This document shows positions 1 through 13,207 of a stretch of 64,000 nucleotides of DNA, piece after piece. The DNA comes from Glycine soja (taxonomy: Eukaryota > Streptophyta > Magnoliopsida > Fabales > Fabaceae), in contig NC_041008.1 in NCBI RefSeq assembly GCF_004193775.1, positions 2,606,958-2,670,957 of the forward strand, read 5' to 3'. A program made the position numbers and the translations under genes. The notes under the pieces were generated by a model. That model saw nothing but the letters and a program-made list of their open reading frames with translations. It searched no databases and was not told the DNA's origin. Every line of letters starts with the position of its first letter. Position 1 is the first letter of the stretch.

Positions 1-369
1 TTCTTTACCCTGTTAGATGACAGGATCCATTGTTTTTATACACATACATTTACAAAATGATCTAATGAGTAATGATATATATAGTTATTCGGTTGGAACA
101 AGCAACAACTGAAGAATCTCTTTTCTCCTTTATCCTCTGCGTTCACACAATGACAATAGTTGCAAGTTGGGAATCTCGACTCACCCTTTTTATGCCGTGT
201 ACTATGGCCAATAACAGAATGGTAACTTTGGCTAAATGACCACAATGGAAACAAAATCCGTGACAAATATGAATCCAACTCGAATGATTGTTCAAATTTT
301 TTATTATAAGTTAATTAAATTATGTAGTGATATTAAGTGGAGTCACTTCAGCAGCTATCGTGGAGTAGG

Positions 370-403
<34 letters not shown>

Positions 404-3400
404 AACAAGTTGCAGCTTGCAGAAAAGAAGGGCCCTATTCTGAATGGTGTTACCTTTTATTATTATTGTATTGATTTGTCACATATTATGTTTCCTTCTT
501 CTATTATTGGAGATTAATGATACGTACATAGATTCTCTTCAGTCATTGATTGTTTTCTATTGACCATATATTGGACCGTTTCACTGTCAAGATAAAAATT
601 GGATGGTTAATATATGGTGATATCTAAATTGGACACTAAAATCCATCCCTCCTCCCCCTAACCACCACATATCTAAAGTGTAATCAGTGATCATCTTTTA
701 AAAAGTTGATTCCTTATATCTTCATATGGTTTATATGGTCCTCCGTGCAAATTAAGAAGTTTCAATTTAACTTAAAACAATACAACAATAGTCTTCTAGA
801 TAAGGACACTTTTAATTAATATTTGACGATTAATTTAAGAGAAATGTTAAAAACATTCTATTTGATACTTTTTTTTAAAATTCTTTTTATGATTGATTAA
901 AATTTAATAAAATTTTCATTTTTAGTAGGTTTACTTTTTATTTAATAATTATTTCTCATGATTATATTAAATGAGAAGTAAAATTTATCAAAATTGATTA
1001 TTTTCAATAAATTTTAATTAATCATAGAGAGAGCGCCTTTGAGGGAGAATTTCAAAGAAAATACCATTAATATTCCTCTTAATATTATCATGAATTTGTG
1101 GTTTTTTTAATCAACCAACTAGTGAAGTTTAATGCAAGAGCGTGTCGACAAAATTCTGTGGTTGGTTGGAAATAATGTTTAGTTTTTTAAATCAAATGTA
1201 GCTGGAAAAACATGTGATGCCTTTTTATTTAAAAAGTGAAATTATTGCTTCAAAAATATTGAAGCATTTGGCAGCATGAAATGGCATTGTCAAGTATCAA
1301 CTGGCGTATTTCTTTTCCACCTCCAATGCTCAGATTTTCAAAGTTTGAACATGCATATACAAACTATTATGAGTTTTGTATACATATAATCTAATATATT
1401 GGAGAAATCTAATATATGGTGATTATTATTCTGCATTTTCTTTTAAATATAGATTAGCCAAAGTAAGCTGTTTTAATATTTATTAATTTGCCACTATTTG
1501 GTACATTTATAATTTAATTACATCTTGCATTTATCATAATTAAAATCAACAATAAATACATACCTATAAGAATAACAACTCATTATCAATATTATTTTCG
1601 CTCAAAATAGAAAATGGTGATGAAAATACGTTTGGTTAAATTTTTGAAAATATTTTCAGTGAACATATTTTCTCAAACAAACCAAAAACTGAAAACAATA
1701 CGATCTTGTTTTTAGTATTTTCAGTTGAAATCAAGAACCTCATTTTGGGTAAAATAAAAATACAGTGACAAAGAATGTAATTTTAAACAAATTTAAAAAT
1801 ATATTTTCTTTTAAAAACGCATTTTCAATGTTTTTATTTCTTGAAAGCAGAAAATAAGAAGTCAAACTAAACATGTTTTCAGAATTCTAAAATTTTAAAA
1901 ATGAAAATAATTTTCATAAAATAAAAACAAAAAATAAAAATATAAATCAAACACATTCGAAGATTTATCCATTGCTGCAAAGTGCTAATTATAAACACAA
2001 GAGAGCACTTTGTCCGTTACTTCATATAGAAACAATGATAACCTTAAGGTTTTGCATTTCATCAACTAATATCTGTGAGTGACCTCTTTGCTCTTTCGTT
2101 CTCAAACATGCGGGAAGCCCAAAATGCAGGCAACTTGTGTTGTACCTGTGTCTGGTGTGGTCCCTTAATAATTTGGTCAGGCTTTACAACCATCATCAAC
2201 TGCTATATATATGTATGATATATCCCCACCAAAGCAGTTCTCCAAGGCACTTCTATACTTGTTTGGACTGTTACGTTTTGGACTCAGCGTATTGTTGAAA
2301 TATTCTTCCTAATACACATGCAATAAATTAAAGTCATTCCAAAACAATATTGTTCAGCTTTCTCTCTTGTGCATAGAATGTAACAATAATAACTTATACA
2401 GATAATGTTCTGGATGGATTGTCTTTGTCACAAACCTTAGATTGTTTAAGCTTATAATTACAAGAAATGGGGAGCACAAGTCAATGCTACATAAAATAAA
2501 ATAAAGATGACTGCCAAAAATTTCTTAGTACCCCCTTAGTGTTAAAAGAAAATCTAAAGGCTAGACTGCTAGAGTGCCATTTTAAGTTTAGTAAGTGACT
2601 TATGCAACTAGTCATCGTGATTGAAAAATGGACATTCAAGAAGATGACAATTTTTTTTGGTTCCCAGAGATGACAAAATTTAGGCACAACAATATTGGCC
2701 GACCTAAAAAAAATATTGGCCTGTTGTCTGATGATATGACAATTTATTCGCCAATGGACTGGTTTAATCTGGCATGATCTCTTTACCCCTTTAATGAAGA
2801 TGAGCATGAAGAAAATAAATAATAGATAGCATCCTTCTAAATTTCTAGTTTGAAAAGCAAATTAATTTACATAAAACATTTTTTTTAATTCAGTGTGAAA
2901 TTTATTTATACTATTATTCTATGATATTTTATCAAGTTATCAAATGAAATTAGTTTTTTATTCACCACTCTCTTTTTTCATTTTTCTTACAGCAATTCAC
3001 TACTCTTTTAATAGTATATCTATCCGTGATTTAACGATAATGTATAGGGGAGTTAAAAAATAATTTTGTTGAATAATGGTTTTTTTTTTGTATGTTTATC
3101 CATACCATAATAGTGTAACGTCCTGGCTAGGGCCGAAGAGAATGGAGGAGCCCTGAGGATTTGAAGGCCCAAACCCGGTTCGTTGTTTTGGTGTTTTTGG
3201 TCCATCAAGTCTGAAATTGAATATTCATTCATTCCACGACTTTGACTTTGAGACTTGGTGTGCCCTAGAAGAAATCGCAGAATCTTTGTGTTGGTTGCTC
3301 ATGATGAATATGAACTCCTCCACGGTGCATTTTTGTTCCTCAGTTTCCTATCGATAAGTTTAGTTAAATTTATTTATTGAAATAAATATTTATTTTAATA

Positions 3401-6400
3401 AAATAAGTATTTTTTTGTTATTTTAGTGTGTTTATCTAAATTATTTCTGCTTTAAAAAAATAATTTTGTATTTATTTTAAGAAATAAATCATATATGCTC
3501 TTTAAAAAACACAAATATAAAAATATTTATTAAACAAACTCACTCTTATCTCATTTAGTTACCCATTTTATTTTTCCCTCTCCCTTATGAGCATGTTATT
3601 AAAACTTTATATATTGTTTTTGGTAGTTTCTACTAGTGAAATCGTACCCACCATTTACAATGGGGCCATTTTCCACCAATTTGGGCCTAAGCAAGGAAAT
3701 ATGTGTGAGCATCTTGATATTCGGTGGAAGAGAACATAGATTCCTAAGACAGTGGGCCATTTGAGTAGTGGGTCAGTACCTCATATTACTATGACTTGTT
3801 TTTGAGTTGGACAGTTACAAACGGGGCAAGAATACCAATTGTGATTCTTTTTATAAATTATTTATCAAAATGAATCTGTTTTAAAAATATTTATCGGATG
3901 AGTCTATATTTTTTTACTAAATGACGAGGTGACAGGGGTGGTGGGACAGTTATTATATTAATTTTATTCTTTTGTCCTTTTCCGTTAAACATTAGAGAAA
4001 AATCACAGATAAAAAACAATTCATCTTAGGTTTGAAGTTAAGAAAGCCTCAAACCATGGTACGACGATAGACTTGTAAACTCAATGCAAAACACACTTTT
4101 ATTGATTGTTTGAAAATAACGTTTGCACCCAAATTTCTGTAACTATCACAAAATGAAAGTACTTTCACGATTAAATAAACTCAAAAGTTTTGGCATTTTA
4201 TTTTGAAAGATGAACATATTCCGTAAGGGATCTTGTGATGCAGTAGGACGAAGCGTACAAGTTAATCGTTTATTTTGTCAGGATTTTCCCCGCGTTGAGT
4301 TAAAACTGCAGCATAAATTGAACGCTGGACGCAATTAAAAAGCTAGAAAGAAGCAATTAAAATTTAAAAGCTGCACGGATCAATATATGTTTCAGTGTTT
4401 GACCAGCTACTATTTTGAAAGATATTTTTTTCTCAATTTTATAAAATCAAACAATTAAAATAGTTATTTAAAAAAACATCTATGTGTATATAAAATTGAC
4501 TACATTTTTTTAGATCAGCAATAAAATTCACTGCATAATAGTATTGAATGCTATATTTAGTAAATATATAAAATAAGCAACATTTTTTCATATTAATAAT
4601 TTTTAATTAAAAACTAGGAAAATTGATAGCACTAATACGATATATTTACTTAATAAATAAATATAATATATATCAAAACAGCAGGTTTTATTCGAAAAAC
4701 TTAATATTTTTTATCATTTAATTTACAATTTAACTCAAATATATATTTTATTCCCTATATGAAATACGTTAGGTTAAATCAGAACATAATAAATAAATCG
4801 TTGTCACATAACTTTACTTCACTATGTCACTTCAATACTTTTTTTAATGCATGTCATATCAATACTTAGTAAGATAAAATTAATGATATAAATTTAAAAA
4901 ATGTACGTTGATAAATAATATATTAAATTATAAAATTTTCATGGGAATCAAAATATAAAATAGTCATTTTCAAATACAAAGAAATATTTGATTATTTAAA
5001 TCTATTAGAACGGGGATGATTTTGTTTTATAACCTTTTATTCATATGAAGAGTCTGTATTCTTCTTATTTTTATATAGAAATAGTTTTATTAATAGATAT
5101 GTCTTATAGAGTGAATATTAAATGAGAATTTTTCTCATTTAAAAAATAAAAATTATAAATATAAATCATATTATCAAGATCTAAATGGCAATATGATTAC
5201 TTTTATGTACACATGGGAGTTGTTCCACCTACACATGTGGAGAATTTTTTTAACCAAATATATTCTTTCATTGAAAGTCGTTAACCAATCATTAATGTTT
5301 AAAAATATTAAAATTCATTGAGTTAAATTTTTTGAATATATTTTTATCATACATAAATTTGAAAATCAAAACTCTTTTCATATATTTTTTATTTATAAAA
5401 ATCAAAGATTACAATATTCACGCATCCTTATCAAACATTTGAACTAAATATTATTAATAACTCTTACCATATACTTAAAAAGTAAAACTATTTGCTAGTT
5501 GAGTGGAAATTCTGATTACGGATAGATTAAGAGGAAAAATAAACATTAAATTATATATTTTAAACTAAAGCTAATAGTTGAAACCTGACAATGTATTGAT
5601 GTTTCAAATTTGATGCTCATCCTTCGGAACACTAGGTTTGGAAACTCAACTTAACAATTGGTTCTTGAGGCCAAGATGCAGTATTACTTTCAGTTATTCC
5701 TAATGTAGTTTGTTGCAACTTTGTAGTAAAGGACTTAAAAAAAACTAGCCCATTTTATGTTAATCTTAAATTCGCCTTGTGTATTAACATTGCACGTGTT
5801 TGTTTATGAACATGATTTGGTCCTACTCCTACCGTCGCGGAAGACTGAAGACCAAAGACAAGCCAGCCAGAAACTTCATACATAAGTAACGTGTATTAAT
5901 AAACGTTGAGCACACAAGAAAAAAAGACACCAAATTGTAGTTGTAGTTGTGTTGTAATTTTCAAACATAATGAAAAAAGTTTATGAATAATTGTCCATAT
6001 ATACATTGACGGTCTTCATTTACTTAAATGATTTTTTATGGCCCGATAATGAAAGATTTTAAAGCAATTATAGGTTTAATGAAACATAGGGTTTTGCATA
6101 GTGCTAAAATCGTTAATTTTGCGACCACTTGCAGAGCAATTTGCATATAGTGCCGGTGCAAAAGCAGGGCACCTTTTTCTTGGGCCACTCATAGTTTTTG
6201 ATGAACCGTGAATGGCAGAAGTTCACGTTCCAAGGTTTTGAATCGCACATGTTACTTTCAAAATCTATTGCATTGTGAAGTGTGAATATGAAAAATATCT
6301 CGAGGGTAGTTTGGTCATTGGGTAAAAAAGGGAGATTTCGCCAAATCAGCTTCAAAATTGTAGATCCTAATTAATTCCTAAGTATGCTCTTTTCCAAATG

Positions 6401-6700
6401 CTTGACCATTTCACAATCCCTTTTTCATTTCACTCACAGCATCATTTCCACTTGTAGATTCATTGTTTCAATGTTGCTAATGGTTTGAAATAAACCTAGT
6501 TCTTACCAAATTTAAACCAAAAATGGTTTTTTTCTTAATACAAAAGCATAGTGTTATTTAAGTTTAATTTAGCATGTGATGAAAGACTAATTTTTTCTGG
6601 TATAATAAGTGGGGTTTTACTTTTAAGTTTTAATTTTAACACTTTGTAAACCCCAGTGATATTATTCTTATCTAATTTAGTATTATTTTAATTTTTTGTC
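1..6700. other. Gene-free AT-rich intergenic region
   Basis: No reading frame here looks like a real protein. The short open frames are low-complexity or lack conserved motifs. The sequence is strongly AT-rich, with a TA microsatellite near the start and a more GC-rich patch around 3118-3330 that I could not assign. The segment from about 1610 to 1960 has A/T-rich ends carrying gtttgg and caaac motifs in opposite orientation, which hints at an old hAT-like MITE, but I could not fix its borders. Confidence 0.6.
371..401. repeat. (TA)15 microsatellite
   Basis: Uninterrupted TA dinucleotide run of about 31 bp. It is likely to vary in length between accessions. Confidence 0.95.
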
Positions 6701-6741
6701 GTCTTCAACCCTTGGAAGGTTTTGATTGCTACTGTGTGAGC

Positions 6742-6748
6742 TATAAAG
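6742..6748 (+). promoter_or_regulatory. Probable TATA box of the NTT gene
   Basis: TATAAAG lies 146 bp upstream of the translocase start codon. A start site about 30 bp downstream would give a 5' leader of roughly 110 nt that contains the CT repeat. Called from position and motif only. Confidence 0.5.
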
Positions 6749-6840
6749 GTGTAAGAGATATTTGCATTTGCTTCTTCTCTTTTGTTGAGAATACAATATA
6801 TTCCCTCCAATCTGCACCCACCCCCACTTACCTACCTTAT

Positions 6841-6860
6841 CTCTCTCTCTCTCTCTCTCT
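6841..6860 (+). repeat. (CT)10 repeat in the NTT 5' leader
   Basis: Perfect CT dinucleotide tract 28 bp before the start codon, followed by a short GA tract just before the ATG. Pyrimidine-rich CT tracts are common in plant 5' leaders. The GA/CT pair could also pair with itself. Confidence 0.9.
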
Positions 6861-6887
6861 TAATCGTTCTTCACGAGAGAGAGAGAC

Positions 6888-9800
6888 ATGGACGCCGTCG
6901 TTCAAACCAGAGGCCTTCTCTCTCTCCCCACCAACCCCAAAACCAGGGTTTCGCATCATCTGCATCCATCTCACGGCCTCAAACACCGTTTTCTCTCTCT
7001 AAAACCCAAACCCCTCTCCGCCCCTTCTCTCTCCGCCGCCGCCGCCAAATTTCACCCCTTTGGCCCAAAGCCCCAAAATTTATTCATCTGCCGGGCCGAG
7101 GCCGCTGCCGCCGCAGATGGGCCTGCCCAGCCCGCCTTCGGGGAAGCCGAGGTCGCCGAAAAACCCAAACTTTTGGGAATCGAGATCACCACCTTGAAGA
7201 AAATCATCCCTCTCGGTTTGATGTTCTTCTGCATCCTGTTCAATTACACGATTCTGAGAGACACAAAGGATGTTCTGGTTATAACTGCCAGAGGGAGCAG
7301 TGCGGAGATTATACCCTTTCTCAAAACGTGGGTGAACCTTCCCATGGCCGTTGGGTTCATGTTGTTGTACACAAAGTTGTCCAATGTTTTGTCAAAGCAA
7401 GCTCTTTTCTACACCGTGATTCTTCCATTCATTGCTTTCTTTGGGGCTTTCGGGTTTGTGTTGTACCCTCTCAGCAATTATATTCACCCTGAGGCATTTG
7501 CGGACAAGCTTCTCAACATCCTCGGACCTAGGTTCCTTGGGCCCCTTGCGATAATGAGAATTTGGAGCTTCTGTTTGTTTTATGTCATGGCTGAGTTGTG
7601 GGGGAGTGTGGTTATTTCCGTACTCTTTTGGGGGTTTGCTAATCAGGTAATGCTTTTTGGTTTGATTCTTCGATGATGTGTGATGGCATCGGGTTATGAT
7701 CTTCAATTCTGTTGTCATAAGAATGACATCTTGATTGCCTTAGTTGGATTTCCTGTTGTTTGTTGTACTTGAGAGCATATTCCATATTGCTTGAACCTGG
7801 GTGGATGGAATTTAGATATGGTTATTTTATCCATCTATCAGCATGATTCGGTAGTCGTTTATTTTTTTTATTCCTTGTGGCAATCTGTGCGCTAGCTTTG
7901 ATTTGTTTTCTTCAGATTTGTATGTCTGGTGTGCTGACACAACACTGCATATCTATTCATTGTTGAGACTTGAGAATTAAAGAAATGAATGAAAATATGG
8001 TTTGTTTTAACATGATACTATGATAGTAATACTATTTTAAGGATGAGTCATTATTTAACTTTTTGCCATGTGCATTTTCCCTCCATTTAGAAGGTGAGAG
8101 TTTAGGACTATAGATACTGGTTGCTGTTGCATTTGAAAGAAATGGTGGATTAGTTTATATGATTGGTATGCCAATGAATAAAATAATGGAATAAAACTCA
8201 ATAACATCTTCGGACTATAGAAATCTGAGTTTTTCTCTTTTTATCGTGCTATATCTATTGGCTTCTTTAGCTGAATGGAAAGCGTTTTTTTGTCAGATGA
8301 CTTGGCAAGCAAGATGATTTTTGTTGTTGTGTATTTTATTTGCAATTTAGCATAATTTGGTCATTCATTTTTTCTCTTTTTAGACAATGGAATTCTACAG
8401 TAGTCTTAGATTCATTCAGAATTTGATGGAATGATTGTGAAGTCCATGTGACTCTAGTTTCTTGCTTCATTTGTGATACTGTGCATCAACTCTTACCCAA
8501 TTAGCATGCTATCATGTGATGGCAGGGTAAAATGTTGAATCCATATCTACGTTCTCCAATTTTGAGTTACTTTATTCAACCAACATGATGAAGTGTATCC
8601 ATTATAGAACATTGTAATGAATTTAAAGCAGAAGATTTATATGATTTTATGCATTTCTTCTTCTTGGCAAATCTAATAGAGAGCTGTTTTTCCGCAGATA
8701 ACTACTATTGAAGAAGCAAAACGATTCTACCCACTGTTCGGACTCGGGGCCAATGTAGCCCTTATTTTCTCTGGCCGGACAGTCAAATACTTTTCTAATC
8801 TGAGGCAGAATTTAGGTCCTGGAGTTGATGGTTGGGCCATCTCTCTGAAAGCAATGATGAGCATAGTTGTGGGTATGGGGTTTGCAATCTGTTTCCTGTA
8901 CTGGTGGGTGAACAATTATGTTCCTCTTCCTACTCGTAGCAAGAAGAAGAAGGTAAGTTCTTGAAAGGAAGCTACGCCAGTCTTTTTTTTTTCACTGCCT
9001 ATATTTTCTTATAATTGTTTTTTTATTTGAAAAAACTGGATTTTCAATATAATATTTGAATGAGGTATCATTTCTGACTTTCAGTTAATTTGTCATAGCT
9101 ATGTGGTCTTATTCCTCTTTGTTCTTTGAATTTTTATGCCACATATGGATATTATAGTTTCTGATGATTCAATTTTTTTTTTTTTGGGTATTTGAAATTA
9201 GTTAACTGATATTTTTACCTTGCTATGCATTTTTACAGGAGAAGCCCAAAATGGGAACAATGGAGAGCTTGAAGTTCTTGGTGTCTTCAAAGTACATCAG
9301 AGATCTTGCCACTTTAGTGGTTGCTTATGGAATCAGCATCAATCTTGTTGAGGTTACCTGGAAGTCTAAGCTCAAAGCTCAGGTAATGTACATGGAAATT
9401 GGTTTTGTATTATTTTTGGTTTTATAACTGTGGCTATTTCACATTGTACCTTTTTTTTTGCTGCTTACAAACTTGTATAAACTGCAGTTTCCTAGTCCCA
9501 ATGAGTACTCTTCTTTTATGGGTGACTTCTCAACTGCAACTGGAATTGCCACATTCACAATGATGCTTGTCAGCCAATTTATATTTGACAAGTATGGATG
9601 GGGAGTTGCTGCCACGATCACCCCTACAGTCCTGCTTCTGACAGGAGTTGGTTTCTTTTCTCTTATATTGTTTGGGGGCCCGCTTGCACCCGGTCTTGCG
9701 AGTATTGGAATGACTCCACTTCTAGCAGCTGTATATGTGGGTGCCTTGCAGAACATATTTAGCAAGAGTGCCAAGTACAGCTTATTTGATCCCTGCAAAG

Positions 9801-10388
9801 AAATGGCCTATATTCCATTGGATGAGGATACCAAGGTTTGGACTGTTATCTGCTTCTCCATCATATTTACACTAAATTGACTTGAAACTTGCAATTCTAT
9901 CTGTTGCAATTATATAAAACTTTCAAATACCTGAAACTGTGCTAAGTTCTTTTAAACTGTTAATACAATTCTTGTTGCCATATCTACTTCTATTGAAATT
10001 TGCTTTGCATTTGTCGCCACAGGTTAAAGGGAAGGCAGCCATTGATGTTGTGTGCAACCCATTGGGGAAGTCTGGAGGTGCCCTCATCCAGCAATTTATG
10101 ATATTGACTTTTGGGTCACTAGCTAATTCAACCCCATACTTGGGAGGAGTGCTTCTGCTGATTGTTTCTGCCTGGCTAGCAGCGGCAAAATCCTTGGATA
10201 CCCAATTTACTGCATTGCGTAAAGAGGAAGAACTCGAGAAAGAGATGGAACGAGCAGCCGCTGTCAAGATACCAGTGGTGGCTGAGACTGAGAGTGGAAA
10301 TGGTTCTCTTGCAACTGGTTCACCACTGAATCCATCCTCAGGTGACTCCTCAAGCAGTCCATCTGAAGCCTCAACTCCTCGCAATTAA
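6888..10388 (+). CDS. Plastidic ATP/ADP translocase (NTT/AATP1 type), 5 exons
   Basis: Encodes the inner-envelope carrier that imports cytosolic ATP into plastids in exchange for ADP (and Pi). Exons by splice signals and frame: 6888-7646, 8698-8952, 9239-9382, 9488-9835 and 10023-10388. All introns are GT-AG and all junctions fall between codons. The product is 623 residues, which matches the plant family. Residues 1 to about 80 are rich in Ser, Ala, Pro and basic residues, as expected of a chloroplast transit peptide. The mature part starts near EKPKLLGIEITTLKKIIPLG, followed by NYTILRDTKDVLV, a hallmark of the ATP/ADP antiporter family (Pfam TLC). Many hydrophobic segments follow, then a Ser-rich hydrophilic tail. 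The reading frame is intact. It is not the mitochondrial-type carrier, which is much shorter and has different repeats. Family call is very sure; NTT1 versus NTT2 is not resolved. Confidence 0.97.
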
Positions 10389-13207
10389 AATGTGCCTTCT
10401 TTCTGTGAGAAATTGCCTCACAGAATGAGCAAATAGAGCTCTTTTGAGAGCAGTGTTAGGTGAAACTATTTGTTGTAGGTTTATATATAAGCTCTTATAG
10501 AATAAGCTTGCTAGCTACTTTCTCAAGTCACATAATTTTTTTGTCCTCATAGATCAGATGATTTTCTTTACTTGTTAATCATGGTTTACTGTTTAGTGAA
10601 CCGCAATTTGTTTTCCTATGAAAGATAGAAGTCATTTCACTGTTCTGTAATCTGTATTTCACTGTTTCTAGACTCTAGTGTGCCCTTTGATTGGGTGATA
10701 AGGACTTAGCGTGGGCTTGGCCCTGATTTTGGGCTTTCATGAGTTGTTTGCAGCCCACGTGTTCAAATCATGCCCTTCTACTAAGGTAGTACCACAATTT
10801 GTCTTGGAAAAGAAAAAAATTAACCCCTGCCTGTTCGAAACTTTTGGGTGTTCATCATCAGGTTTGGCCCATTTCATCTCAGTTAATGTTGACGAGTTCA
10901 AGTTTAAAAGTAAGATCATGATGTTTTGAAGACGAATTTGCATTATACTTTGATTGTTTCAACTCAATCTAAAGTCTACTTTCGTCTAAAAAAATATAAT
11001 TTTTTTAAATAATTATATATTTATACAATTTTTTATATAATACAATATATTTGTTAATAAAATTCAAGTATTTCAATTCAATTTAATTTAATTTGAAAAT
11101 GTTACTACAAATTTAGTTGATTTGGTATTTTGGGTTTATTTGTTTCAAAAACCACTTTCGGTTTGACCGTTGCCCAAACCATCGTGGGCTAGATCAATTT
11201 TAGTTGGGGACCAATTTTAGTATTATTACTCAGTTTCACTCGGCTAGATATAACAAAATAATAAATAGCAGGGTCCCAATTTAGTGTTACTCAGACTTTC
11301 ACGTGTCTGCTTTAAAACTGACAAGAATCATCACGAGCTAGGGCGTTGCATTGTGGTGCCATGCAAGAACTTTGGAATTCTTTTTGTTTTCTTCCTCTTC
11401 TATCTAACTTTTAACAGAGCATTGGTATTTTTTTTATTTATTTGTTTGTTTTTAATTTCTGAAGAGGTTGTATAACTATCCATATTAAGGGTGAGTGAAA
11501 AAAAAAAGGAAATTTGTGGGCAAGAGGATTACAAAATAGCATGAAAGCTTACTGCTCGAATTCGTTAGCCAAAAAAACGTGCCTGCACATAATTAGTCCA
11601 ATACTTAATAAATTGAAAAGTAAAACACAGAAGTTTGATGAAAATCACGCGAACTAGTTGATGTATAATTTCTCGTGTGGGCAATATAGGGACTGTTCAC
11701 TTAATTGAGTTTTACACGTGATACCTAAATGAGTAGGATTTAAATGTAAAGATTTTTCTCTTGTTAGGCTATATTTCTTTCTTTGGTCCATAGTTAGGTT
11801 ATATTTAAGGTTTATTTTCTTTACCTAAAAAAAAGGTTTATTTACTTTAAAAAGAGACGTGCCTTTAGGAAATAACGTGTACTTTTCTGTAACGGTTACA
11901 AATTCAGCTTATAAATTTTTGGTTCTCATTCTGGTTAGTAGTTTGACCTTAAAATGAACCCAATCTTCTCTTTTACACTTTATTTTGAAAAAGGGTTACG
12001 AGTGGTGTTGAATCTTCATATAACATAATCATGACCTTATGGACAGTGATGTTTATGTTCAAACAGTGGACACAATTTTATATACGGAGCATCTTCCTTG
12101 CTGCCCTACTAGATTGTTTTTATTTTCACAGAAAGTTGAGTTACAATTCTGAGTGCCGAATCTTTGATGAATGGTACATGCATATTTCATTATTTTGAAC
12201 TTTCCATTCATTCAATGTCTTCTTCCGTCCACTCTTCTATCTTTCTGTGCAGTCTAGGTGTTATAACTTGTACTCCCTCCGCTCCCAAGCACAAGGATTT
12301 TTTGTTTCTGATCTTAAATATAAAAAATTTCAATAATTTTATTTTATCCAATATTACTATTTCAGAATTATCATTCATTTAATTAAGGTTTTAATTTGAA
12401 TGACTCTTTTTTTATTTCTCATATAAATGATAAGTTGAGAAAAAAATAATTTTTAATTGAAATTAATGTAATTAAACGTGATTAATTAATTTTTTAAGTT
12501 AGCATTAATTATTTTTTTCCCTTTATATTTGAGATCGAAGGAAAATAGTCTTTATTTTTTTTAGGGTCTTGCTAAGACATTGATTAAGGAACTAAAATAA
12601 AATAACATTGTGAAATTTATAGGAAAATGCAAGAAAAATTATGAACAATACAATTTTTTGTCTTTTAATAAAAATATTTCTACTTCAAACTCCTTGATTA
12701 AACTAGTGTCCTAAAACACGGTTAACACTTATCTTTTCTTTAAATCAACAAACTTAAATCCATGATTACAAAAACTCCAGATGTAGTATCAATCAACATT
12801 CAGTATTAGCATTACCATATAAAGCAAGCAAACAAATTTCACTTTTGTTGTTTGGTAATCCATATTGGATTCCTGGTAGCGGTATTCTGCAAATGTAAAG
12901 GGGACAAAGTCCAAACTCCTTACGTACACATGGGATAGAGAGAGAACAAAGGGGTCTGCTTCAAGTGCCTTTCAACTCTGAGGGAGCTATAATTAATTTT
13001 GTTACATGCTACAGGAGGATGAGAGCGAGCAAAATGCATGTTGTCTGGCATAACAAGAGAATAAGCAGTTGTATAAGTGGCCCTATCCCTATCTCGACAC
13101 CCCTTATCCATCATCTTCATTCCTAGCTTCATCTGCTAAGAAAATCTCATTTCCACAACAAAGGTCAAAAGAATAAAAATCTGATTATTCTTGACATATA
13201 ATGCAAC
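10389..13207. other. Intergenic region between NTT and the NPH3-like gene
   Basis: Contains the NTT 3' untranslated region (to about 10.7 kb) and AT-rich sequence with one Stowaway-like element at 12271-12547. I looked here for exons encoding a BTB domain for the downstream gene and saw none. The short open frames have no recognisable motifs. Confidence 0.6.
12271..12547. mobile_element. Stowaway-like MITE (degenerate)
   Basis: The left end reads TACTCCCTCCGCTCCCAA, the classic Stowaway (Tc1/mariner) terminal motif with a TA target. The right end, near 12530-12547, carries a decayed inverse (GAGATCGAAGGAAAATA), which differs from the usual GGGACGGAGGGAGTA. Internal sequence is AT-rich and non-coding. 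Assignment rests on terminal motif, size (about 277 bp) and flanking TA. Confidence 0.55.

Noticed and set aside
1610..1960. Possible old MITE with tttgg-type ends
   Set aside because: Inverted similarity is weak and borders could not be fixed.
1977..2016. microRNA-like hairpin (caaagtgct paired with agcactttg)
   Set aside because: The stem is only about nine pairs, too short for a plant microRNA precursor.
6782..7492. 236-residue open frame on the plus strand
   Set aside because: A shifted frame over exon 1 of the plastid translocase. Its residue make-up is low-complexity and it crosses the 5' leader repeat.
9923..10384. 153-residue reverse frame
   Set aside because: Antisense to the last translocase exon; no independent evidence.
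11300..13207. Upstream BTB exons for the NPH3-like gene
   Set aside because: None of the frames shows BTB-like sequence; the region is AT-rich and contains a MITE.
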